A stretch of 64,000 bases of DNA, taken from NCBI RefSeq assembly GCF_007993045.1, contig NZ_VOOR01000010.1, forward strand, positions 1 through 64,000, written 5' to 3'. Below, piece after piece: positions 53,260 through 60,541 of the stretch. Below the pieces are notes generated by a model. The model was not told where the DNA came from, ran no database searches, and worked only from the letters and a program-made list of their open reading frames with translations. The stretch comes from Phaeodactylibacter luteus (lineage in GTDB: Bacteria; Bacteroidota; Bacteroidia; Chitinophagales; Saprospiraceae). Both the position numbers and the translations under genes were made by a program. Position 1 is the stretch's first letter. Every line of letters starts with the position of its first letter.

Positions 53260-54612
53260 ATGATGGCCGAAGAGACACTGCTCCCCTTCCTTACCCTACT
53301 GACTGGGCTGCTGACAGGAGGGCTTATCGGTTGGTTGATTGGCAAAGCACGGCGCGCGCGCGCCCTCAGCCCCGAAGAGATCGCCCAGCAGTACGTCCCT
53401 AAGCCTGTTTATGACCAATTGGAGCGGCAAGCTGACCTGGCGAAGGAGGACAACCATGAAAAAGAGGCCGAAATCCGCTTGATGGAAAGCCGGATCGCCA
53501 AGCAGGAGCAGGTGATCCTCAATATGTCCGGGCAGATGGAACAACAAATGCAGGAGGCCCGGCAACAGGGGGAGCGCTTGCAGCTGCAGTTCGAAAAACT
53601 GGCCAACGATATACTGGAAGAAAAGGCTTCCCGGTTCACCCAACAGAACCAACAGCAGCTCCAACAACTGCTGAGCCCCTTGCAAGAGCATATACAGCGC
53701 TTTGAGGAAGGCGTAGCCCGGCGCTTTATTGAAGAGACCCGTGACCGTGCAGGGCTCCGCAAAGAAATCGAACAGCTCCAAAAGCTGAATCAGCAGCTGA
53801 GCGCAGATGCCAACAGCCTCGTGGCAGCCCTGAAAGGCGACAACAAAATCCAAGGCAACTGGGGAGAGATGCAGCTGCAGCGCCTGCTCGAAGCTGCAGG
53901 GCTCCAAAAGAATTACCACTTTTCTGCTCAGCCTTCTTTCCGTGATGAGGATGGGCGGCTCAAACAACCCGACTTCATCATCCACCTGCCAGAAAAAAAG
54001 ACGCTCATCGTCGATTCAAAAGTCTCTCTGGTAGCCTATGAAAAGTACCACAATACCGATGATGGCCATAAACGGGATCAGGCCCTGAAAGCCCACATCG
54101 AAAGCCTGCGGCAGCACATCCGTGGGCTGAGCGGGAAAAACTATACAGGCTTATACCAAATCCACACCCCTGACTATCTGCTGCTCTATGTCCCGATTGA
54201 GCCAGCGCTTTCCCTAGCGCTTCAGGAAGCCCCACAGCTGTTCACCGAAGCATTGGAAGCTAATGTCGTGCTCGTCAGCAATTCTACCCTGCTCGCTACT
54301 ATGCGCACGGTGAGCTACATCTGGCAGCAGGAAAAACAGAAGCGCAACGTGCTAGAGATTGCCCGGCAGAGCGGGCTGCTGTACGATAAGTTTTGTGCCT
54401 TTGCCGAAGACCTTAAAGAAATCGGGCAGCGGTTGGATCAAGCACAGGGCGCTTACCACGGTGCCCTCAACAAGCTTTCGGACAGCAAAAAGTTTGGCGA
54501 CACCTTGGTCGGCCGGGCAGAGCGCATCCGCATATTGGGGGCGAAAGCCAGCAAACAGCTCCCGGAAGAGCTCTTGCAGGAGCGGCTGCCTGAAGAAGAT
54601 GACGCCCCCTAA
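53260..54612 (+). CDS. rmuC: DNA recombination protein RmuC homologue
   Basis: 450 residues. An N-terminal membrane helix (about 8-28, LLTGLLTGGLIGWLIG) is followed by a long Gln/Glu-rich coiled coil (about 40-190) and the RmuC domain (about 195-430): GDNKIQGNWGEMQLQRLLEAAGL, QPDFIIHLPEKKTLIVDSKV, YLLLYVPIEPALSLAL. RmuC has a PD-(D/E)xK-like nuclease fold and limits inversions at short inverted repeats in E. coli. That is of interest in a region so rich in inverted repeats, although the link is only circumstantial. It converges with the retropepsin-like gene. Confidence 0.93.
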   Translation: MMAEETLLPFLTLLTGLLTGGLIGWLIGKARRARALSPEEIAQQYVPKPVYDQLERQADLAKEDNHEKEAEIRLMESRIAKQEQVILNMSGQMEQQMQEARQQGERLQLQFEKLANDILEEKASRFTQQNQQQLQQLLSPLQEHIQRFEEGVARRFIEETRDRAGLRKEIEQLQKLNQQLSADANSLVAALKGDNKIQGNWGEMQLQRLLEAAGLQKNYHFSAQPSFRDEDGRLKQPDFIIHLPEKKTLIVDSKVSLVAYEKYHNTDDGHKRDQALKAHIESLRQHIRGLSGKNYTGLYQIHTPDYLLLYVPIEPALSLALQEAPQLFTEALEANVVLVSNSTLLATMRTVSYIWQQEKQKRNVLEIARQSGLLYDKFCAFAEDLKEIGQRLDQAQGAYHGALNKLSDSKKFGDTLVGRAERIRILGAKASKQLPEELLQERLPEEDDAP

Positions 54613-54664
54613 CCTTTGCCTAAGCTGGGAAAAGCGAGCAAACTGAACGCCCGCTGCACTCCTC

Positions 54665-55552
54665 CTATATCCGCCTGTAATTCGCTTCTGCGGCATGCGG
54701 CCAAAGGTAAATCCGTTTAGTCTTGTAGTTGATAGAAAAACGGTACTTACCCAGGAAAGGGAGCCCCAGCAAACCTTGTATGCCAAATGAGTCTGCACGG
54801 CCAAGGTCGCCAAAGACAAAGGTTACCCTTTCAAAGGCAGATCTGTCCAACTGCAGCCCGCAGACCGGCGCGATAGTCATATAGGCTTCTTCCTGATTCA
54901 GCCCCCGCATCCATTTCCTTGACCGCTCCCCAAGATGGGCAGCTGAAAATACAGTGAGCATCTCCTCCGACATCAAGTTGCGGCTGCCCCCAACATCTAC
55001 ACCGATCGAAAGGCGTTTTTTGCCCACCTTGGCCTTGATGACCGGCAGCCCGGCTTTCAGCCGGAACCGGAACTCGTGAACCGGTGTGCGCTGCAAGTGT
55101 AGCCAATCCTCATCCGCATCGTAGAGCATCAGTACTTGGTTGGCCATATCGAAAAGCACTTCGTGCTGCTCAAGCACATCCAAGCCAATGACGCCCATCA
55201 GCTCCGTAGCGGAAGTGCGCTCCAGCGTACGCACATCCATGGCCACGGCGGTCAGGTTCCGCCGTTCTATGCCCGCCCAGGTAAAATGCCCAACCTCCAC
55301 GGGAAGGCCTTTCAGGGCAGCCCCCATAGCCACATGAGGGAGGCGCTTCAGGTTTTCCACTTTCTTGGGGTTGACAACGGTATGCGGGAAGCCCGTGTCA
55401 AAAACAAAACTTCCGGAATCCCCATTGATCGCTGCCTGCACGATCACCAGCCCGCTCCTTAGCTCAAAAGGGACCTTGCGGACCTCATCCGCTCCAAAAA
55501 CCACACTACACCCGAATGCCCAAAGCAGGGCAACTGAAATCAAATTCTTCAT
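54665..55552 (-). CDS. Exported retropepsin-like aspartyl protease
   Basis: 295 residues from MKNLISVALLW, which begins a signal peptide (to about SVVFG). Two retropepsin-like lobes are seen: the first with FVFDTGFPHTVV (catalytic DTG, about residue 56), ending in IGLDVLEQHEVLFD; the second with IGVDVGGSRNLM, where DVG replaces DTG, ending in GLLGLPFLGKYRFSINYKTKRIYL. If the second Asp is active, the protein is an internally duplicated pseudo-dimer. Substrates are unknown. The nearest -7-like sequence (TAACTTTG read on the minus strand at 55769-55776) is 217 bases upstream. Confidence 0.85.
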   Translation of the reverse strand: MKNLISVALLWAFGCSVVFGADEVRKVPFELRSGLVIVQAAINGDSGSFVFDTGFPHTVVNPKKVENLKRLPHVAMGAALKGLPVEVGHFTWAGIERRNLTAVAMDVRTLERTSATELMGVIGLDVLEQHEVLFDMANQVLMLYDADEDWLHLQRTPVHEFRFRLKAGLPVIKAKVGKKRLSIGVDVGGSRNLMSEEMLTVFSAAHLGERSRKWMRGLNQEEAYMTIAPVCGLQLDRSAFERVTFVFGDLGRADSFGIQGLLGLPFLGKYRFSINYKTKRIYLWPHAAEANYRRI

Positions 55553-55888
55553 CTTCCTCTTATATTGGGGCACAGCAACTTACGTGCTGTTAAAGTGATG
55601 CAATTAGCCCGGGGGTGCCGCGGGGCGTTGCATACACTGCTTTACCCCAATACCGCATCCCCGGGCCTTACCGTGCCTACCGGCTCCGTTTCGCCCGGCA
55701 TTAAACTTTGCGTTTCCATCGCTTCATTTTAATCGCCCAATCCGCAGGCGGTTAATTTTGAATTAATACAAAGTTAACATTCAATTAACATAAACCTAAT
55801 AAGAGGCGGAAAAGTTTACTGGCCTCAAGGGCAAAAGTGGCGCATGCCAAAAGGCAGTACGGTGCAGCCCTCTCAGCACAGTAGCCTG

Positions 55889-55936
55889 AAAAAAACAAAA
55901 GCCTTGCCCCGGTAGCGGATACCGTTGGCAAGGCTT
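55889..55936 (-). terminator. Terminator for the M20 dipeptidase gene
   Basis: A 10-bp stem AAGCCTTGCC (55899-55908) with GGCAAGGCTT (55927-55936) is followed, on the minus strand, by TTGTTTTTTT. It lies 24 bases past the stop. The rest of the 400-base gap to the retropepsin start (55553-55890) is AT-rich and shows nothing else I can name. Confidence 0.87.
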
Positions 55937-55959
55937 CTTGTGCGAGCGTGGGCAGGATC

Positions 55960-57348
55960 TTACCCCTTCAGCTCAGCGTAGAAATCATGGAAATAAGGGA
56001 TGGTCTCTATCCCTTTGTAATAATTGAACAGCCCATAGTGCTCGTTGGGCGAATGTATCGCATCGCTGTTCAGCCCGAAGCCCATCAGCACGCTCTTGGC
56101 ATTCAGCACCTCCTCGAAAAGGGCAACGATGGGGATGCTGCCCCCTTCCCGGGTAGGGATGGGCGTTTTGCCGAAGCTCTTTTCCATGGCCTTGGAGGCG
56201 GCCATGTACTCGGGGGTATCTGTAGGGGTGACCGCCGGCTCGCCGCCGTGGTGGGGCTTCACCTTCACCTTAACGGAAGCCGGGGCAATGCGCTCAAAAT
56301 GTTCCTGGAAAAGCCGGGTAATGACTTCTGGCCGCTGATTGGGCACCAGGCGCATACTGATTTTGGCACTGGCTTTGCTCGGCAGTACCGTCTTTGCGCC
56401 TTCCCCTATATAACCGCCCCATATCCCATTGACATCAAGGGTGGGGCGGATAGAGACCCGCTCAAGCGTGCTGTAGCCTTTTTCCCCCTGCACATCGCCG
56501 ATATCGAGGTCTTCCTTGTACTGGTCAAGGCTGAACGGCGCTTCATTGAGCTTCTCGCGCTCTGCCGCCGTCAGCTCTACCACCTCATCGTAGAAGCCTG
56601 GGATGGTGATGTGCTTGTCTGCATCCATCAGGCTGCTGATCATATCGCAAAGGACATTGATAGGGTTGGCTACGCCACCGCCGTATACCCCGGAGTGGAG
56701 GTCGCGGTTGGGGCCTACGACTTCTACCTCCAGGTAGCTCATCCCCCTGAGGCCTACCGTGATGGAAGGCACTTCATTGTCGATGATAGAGGTATCTGAG
56801 ATCAGGATGGTATCACAAGACAGTTTTTCCTGGTTCTCCCGGCAGAAGATGCCCAGGTTGGCCGAGCCGACCTCTTCCTCCCCTTCTATCATAAACTTCA
56901 CGTTGCAGGGCAGGCTGCCGGTAGCGGCCATGGCCTCGAAAGCCTTGACATGCATGTAAAACTGCCCTTTGTCGTCGCACGCCCCCCGAGCAAAAATAGC
57001 GCCATCAGGGTGTTTGGCCGTTGGCTTCACTACAGGCTCAAACGGTGGGGACTCCCACAGCTCTAGCGGGTCGGGCGGCTGCACATCATAGTGCCCATAG
57101 ACGAGCACTGTTGGCTTGGCCGGGTCCACGATTTTCTCCGCATAGACGATAGGGTAACCCGCAGTCGGGCAGATTTCCACATGATCTGCACCGGCATCCC
57201 TAAGGCGCTCGGCCACAAAATCTGCCGTGCGCAGGACATCGGCCTTGTAGGCAGGGTCAGCGCTCACGGAAGGGATACGAAGTAGCTCGAGCAGCTCTTC
57301 CAAGAACCGATCCTTGTGGGCTTCAATATATTGCTGTACGCTTTGCAT
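55960..57348 (-). CDS. M20-family dipeptidase
   Basis: 462 residues from MQSVQQYIEAHKDRF; the frame is open further upstream, but that part lies in the repeat region. Zinc-dependent M20 peptidase: PTVLVYGHYDVQPPDP (first His and Asp), FARGACDDKGQ (bridging Asp), MIEGEEEVGSANLG (catalytic and ligand Glu), SDTSI (ligand Asp) and SDAIHSPNEHYG (last His). The dimerisation domain lies between about 200 and 330. It is cytoplasmic, as it lacks a signal, and would hydrolyse dipeptides such as carnosine- or Cys-Gly-type substrates. It stands alone, with a terminator behind. Confidence 0.94.
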   Translation of the reverse strand: MQSVQQYIEAHKDRFLEELLELLRIPSVSADPAYKADVLRTADFVAERLRDAGADHVEICPTAGYPIVYAEKIVDPAKPTVLVYGHYDVQPPDPLELWESPPFEPVVKPTAKHPDGAIFARGACDDKGQFYMHVKAFEAMAATGSLPCNVKFMIEGEEEVGSANLGIFCRENQEKLSCDTILISDTSIIDNEVPSITVGLRGMSYLEVEVVGPNRDLHSGVYGGGVANPINVLCDMISSLMDADKHITIPGFYDEVVELTAAEREKLNEAPFSLDQYKEDLDIGDVQGEKGYSTLERVSIRPTLDVNGIWGGYIGEGAKTVLPSKASAKISMRLVPNQRPEVITRLFQEHFERIAPASVKVKVKPHHGGEPAVTPTDTPEYMAASKAMEKSFGKTPIPTREGGSIPIVALFEEVLNAKSVLMGFGLNSDAIHSPNEHYGLFNYYKGIETIPYFHDFYAELKG

Positions 57349-57464
57349 GGTACTTATTTGGTTTTGAAAGCGCCTAAAGTACGGAAAAGCTGTCTTTTTG
57401 CCGCATCGTTGCAGACAAAGTAGGCTGCCCCCATACTGCCCGGAGCACCGGCAAGAGGCTAGCC

Positions 57465-57780
57465 CAGCAGCTGTTTGGGCAGGGCAGCGGGCTAGCGCTG
57501 CGGAGGGGTTTAAGAGCTGTTCGGATTTTACCCTTCGGGCTGCTCTTGCCAAATTTTGTCCTGCTCTTCGTTGTTTTTCGGTCACGTAGCTAGGCTATTG
57601 GATTCAAGAATGGGGCCCTTTTATCCCATTCTTGAATATAAAACGCCTCGATCAGGGCAAAATTTGGCTGCGTTCGCTCCAAAAGCAAAATCTGAACAGC
57701 TCTAAGCCCGTCAGGGCCGAGCGGACAGCGAGCCCCGCAGCATAGCGACGCCTGCCGCTAGGCAGGGGGAGGCCCCAAAT
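57465..57780 (+). repeat. Dispersed element, partial copy carrying a long nested foldback
   Basis: Core sequences at about 57470-57510 (GGGCAGCGGGCTAGCGCTGC) and 57706-57780 (GCCCGTCAGGGCCGAGCGG) flank a 195-bp foldback. The terminal repeats of the family are not seen. The core variants (GCGACGCCTGCC, CAGGGGGAGGCCCC) match the copy at 60285-60395 better than any other, so these two form a subfamily; they are in opposite orientation. Confidence 0.75.
57511..57705. repeat. Nested foldback element, long form
   Basis: It has the same ends as the 67-bp element at 46575-46641, but a 128-bp segment is present in the middle, bounded by GGCTGC repeats. That segment has its own inverted repeats: GCCAAATTTTGTCCTG (57548-57563) with CAGGGCAAAATTTGGC (57653-57668), one mismatch, and an inner perfect 13-bp stem ATTCAAGAATGGG (57602-57614) with CCCATTCTTGAAT (57625-57637). 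The whole thing could extrude as three stacked stems. Confidence 0.8.
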
Positions 57781-57833
57781 ACAGGTATCTGAAAGGGCTT
57801 TGGAAGATGGCTGCACCCAAGCCGGCCAGTGCA

Positions 57834-59168
57834 TCAACCTTTTTCCGGGCGTTTTTTGGGCAGGGTAGCAGAAAGCAGGAAGTAACCGCAAGTACCGGCT
57901 ACAGCAGACCCAATCAGGATGCCCAGCTTGGCTTGTGCCAGCAAGGCTGCATCCTGCAGCGCCAGGTTGGCAATGAACAAAGCCATGGTGAACCCAATGC
58001 CGCCCAGCAGCCCCAGCCCGATCAGGTGCGCCCAGCGGAATGCAGGGGGCAAGGTGGCTATGCCCAGCTTCACGCCTGCCCAAGAAAACAAGAAGATACC
58101 GGATACCTTGCCGGCTACCAGAGCTAGGGCGATGTGCGCCAACAAGGGCTCGCCCAGCAACGCTGGCCCGCCTCTGAGGACTATGCCCGCATTGGCCAGG
58201 GCGAAGAGGGGCATCACAAAAAAGGCCACAAAGTCGCTGAGCTGATACTCCAGCCGCTGAAGGGGAGGCTGTACAGACCGGACCGTGCGGCGGATATGCC
58301 GGATCCGGTGCAGCTCTTCCTCAGGGATAAACGGGCCGCCCTCTTCTGCTGCTTCCATCCGGAAGTTGTCAAGGAACTCTTCTATCGTGCCAGCGAAACG
58401 GCGGGCACGCATACGGTTGTGGGCTGGCACCGACATCGCAACGAGCACGCCTGCAATAGTGGGGTGAATGCCCGACTTGAACATATAGTACCAGACGAAG
58501 AGCCCCCCTACCAGATAGACCCAGTTGCGCTTTACACTGAGCACATAATTGCAGAGGAAGAGGAAGCCCAGCACGCCCACGGAGGTGAGCAGCGGCTGCA
58601 AGTGTACCTCATGGGAGTAGAAAAGTGTGATGACCAGTATGGCGCCGAGGTCGTCTACTATCGCAAAAGCCGTCAGGAAGATCTTCATGCTCAGTGGCAC
58701 GCGGCTGCCCAGCAGCGCGAGTATCCCGATGGAGAAGGCGATATCGGTGGCCATCGGGATGCCCCACCCCTCTGCGCCCACCCCGTTGCCATTGAGCAGG
58801 AAGAACAGGCCCACCGGTGCAAGCATACCGCCGACTGCAGCAAGGAGGGGGAGCGCAGCCTGTGCGGGGCTCGACAGTTCACCATCCAGCACTTCCTTTT
58901 TGATCTCAAGCCCGATAGCGAAGAAGAAAATAGCCATTAGGCCGTCGTTGACCCAAAGCAGCAGGGGCTTGGTGAATGCTTCTGTGCCTATGGCTATGGA
59001 TACCGGCGTTTCCCAGAGCCCGAAGTAGGATGGCGCCAAGGGAGAGTTGGCCCAAGCTAAAGCGATCAGGGTGCTGATGATGAGCAAAACGCCGCTGGAA
59101 GACTCTTGGCGGATAATCTGGCGGAAAGGGCGGGTGATTTTGTGGATCAGTGGTGCAGGTTCGTTCAT
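57834..59168 (-). CDS. nhaA: Na+/H+ antiporter NhaA
   Basis: 444 residues from MNEPAPLIHKI; upstream codons in the frame do not look like protein. About 12 membrane helices. The two catalytic aspartates are in FAIVDDLGAILVI; other NhaA blocks are FFFAIGLEIKKEVLDGEL, GWGIPMATDIAFSIGIL, SGIHPTIAGVLVAM and GGIGFTMALFIANLA. It exports Na+ in exchange for H+, helping in salt and pH tolerance. The helix VI-VII loop (about 255-310) is longer than in E. coli NhaA and highly charged. It lies 163 bases downstream of cysE. Confidence 0.95.
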   Translation of the reverse strand: MNEPAPLIHKITRPFRQIIRQESSSGVLLIISTLIALAWANSPLAPSYFGLWETPVSIAIGTEAFTKPLLLWVNDGLMAIFFFAIGLEIKKEVLDGELSSPAQAALPLLAAVGGMLAPVGLFFLLNGNGVGAEGWGIPMATDIAFSIGILALLGSRVPLSMKIFLTAFAIVDDLGAILVITLFYSHEVHLQPLLTSVGVLGFLFLCNYVLSVKRNWVYLVGGLFVWYYMFKSGIHPTIAGVLVAMSVPAHNRMRARRFAGTIEEFLDNFRMEAAEEGGPFIPEEELHRIRHIRRTVRSVQPPLQRLEYQLSDFVAFFVMPLFALANAGIVLRGGPALLGEPLLAHIALALVAGKVSGIFLFSWAGVKLGIATLPPAFRWAHLIGLGLLGGIGFTMALFIANLALQDAALLAQAKLGILIGSAVAGTCGYFLLSATLPKKRPEKG

Positions 59169-59331
59169 ATAAATTGGGCGTAAAACATTGATTTTTAGGC
59201 TGAAAGAATTTTCTCCCACCATAAAACAAGCCCCTGCCCGCTCATGTTCTCCCTGGTGTGCACAGGTTCCCCCTGCCGGCAACCCTCACCACACCCCAAG
59301 CCTGAGTATCGTTCTGCCCTACAGCAGTGCC

Positions 59332-60150
59332 CTACCCTGCTGCGCCGGAAGGCGCAGCAGCCTCTTCCATACTTTTGTAATACACCCTTGAGCCCGGAGC
59401 AACGCTCTTGGTGATCCAAACATTGCCGCCAATGATGCTGCCCGAGCCGATGACCGTTTCCCCGCCCAGGATAGTCGCGCCAGAGTAAATGACCACATTG
59501 TCCTCTATCGTCGGGTGCCGCTTGGTCTTGGCGTATTCTTTCCGGACACTGAGCGCACCGAGGGTCACCCCTTGATAAATTTTCACATCATTGCCGATCT
59601 CTACCGTTTCGCCTATCACTATGCCAGTGCCATGATCAATGCAGAAGCGGTCTCCGATGGTCGCACCGGGATGGATATCCACGCCGGTAAGCCCGTGCAC
59701 ATGCTCTGTCAGGACACGGGGGATGAGGGGCACGCCGAGCCGGTGGAAGGTGTTCGCCAGGCGGAACACCGCTATGGCCCGGAACCCTGGGTAGGTACGG
59801 ATCACCTCCGTTTGGCTCACTGCAGCGGGGTCGCCTTTCAATATCGCCTCTGCATCCATGCGCAGGCGCTCATAGTTGAGCGGCAGCTCTTCCAGAAAGG
59901 CTTCTTCCAGCTCACGGGCGCTGCCAGGCAGCATATCCTCTATGGTCTCCAGCAGCGTGTACAGCTCTAGCTTGAGCTGCTGATAATACTGCGCCAGCTC
60001 CCGTTCGTTCCGGTACCGGTGGTTAGAGAGCTCCGGGAACATGACAGACAACAGGCCGTTCAGCCAGTTGCACACCTCGCTGGGAGATGGGATTTTACGC
60101 GAATCCTTATGCGATTTGAACAAACGTTCGATAAATTGCTGCTCATCCAT
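59332..60150 (-). CDS. cysE: Serine O-acetyltransferase
   Basis: 272 residues. An N-terminal helical SATase domain (1-130) precedes left-handed beta-helix hexapeptide repeats (about 140-255): GVDIHPGATIGDRFCIDHGTG with the catalytic Asp/His region, VIGETVEIGNDVKIYQGVTL, and KRHPTIEDNVVIYSGATILG. It makes O-acetylserine from serine and acetyl-CoA, the first step of cysteine synthesis. It resembles the EpsC-like long form found in many Bacteroidota. No cysK lies nearby. Confidence 0.94.
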   Translation of the reverse strand: MDEQQFIERLFKSHKDSRKIPSPSEVCNWLNGLLSVMFPELSNHRYRNERELAQYYQQLKLELYTLLETIEDMLPGSARELEEAFLEELPLNYERLRMDAEAILKGDPAAVSQTEVIRTYPGFRAIAVFRLANTFHRLGVPLIPRVLTEHVHGLTGVDIHPGATIGDRFCIDHGTGIVIGETVEIGNDVKIYQGVTLGALSVRKEYAKTKRHPTIEDNVVIYSGATILGGETVIGSGSIIGGNVWITKSVAPGSRVYYKSMEEAAAPSGAAG

Positions 60151-60284
60151 AATTGTGGTAGTCTGTGTTCGGTTCGTGGCAAGGCCCGCAAGGCGGGTGC
60201 CCTGTTATCAATTGCATTTACTGCCCAAAAGTTTGGAAGCAGCTCCATATTTGAGCGAAAAGGCCGGAGGCTATGCTTTGGGGC

Positions 60285-60395
60285 CTCCCCCTGCCTAGCG
60301 GCAGGCGTCGCTATGCTGCGGGGCTCGCTGTCCGCTCGGCCCTGACGGGCTTGCCACCCCTCCGCAGCGCTAGCCCGCTGCCCTGCCCAAAACCA
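60285..60395 (-). repeat. Dispersed element, partial copy
   Basis: Core of the family in reverse orientation, from the C-rich hairpin (CCTGCCTAGCGGCAGG) through GGGGCTCGCTGTCCGCTCGG to CGCAGCGCTAGCCCGCTGCC. No terminal repeats are visible. Uninterrupted at the site where the 57465-57780 copy carries its foldback. The rest of the 391-base gap between cysE and the copper ATPase gene shows nothing else. Confidence 0.72.
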
Positions 60396-60541
60396 ATAAG
60401 GCCCAATTGGGCATTGCCGCCAGAGCCTGACACCTATCAGAGGCGCAGCTGACAAAAGTCACCGCCGGGGGGAGCTCAGCTCTATAGCTTTGTGCCCGTA
60501 GTACTGGCTTATTTATCCGACATCGCAAACTGACCAAACCT

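Noticed and set aside
57349-57585. N-terminal extension of the M20 dipeptidase
   Set aside because: The extra codons run into the nested foldback and repeat region and resemble no M20 protein; MQSVQQYIEAHK is a normal family start.
4074-60395. CRISPR-like or REP interpretation of the dispersed repeats
   Set aside because: Copies are kilobases apart, have paired inverted ends and flanking target duplications, and lack regular spacers; transposition explains them better.
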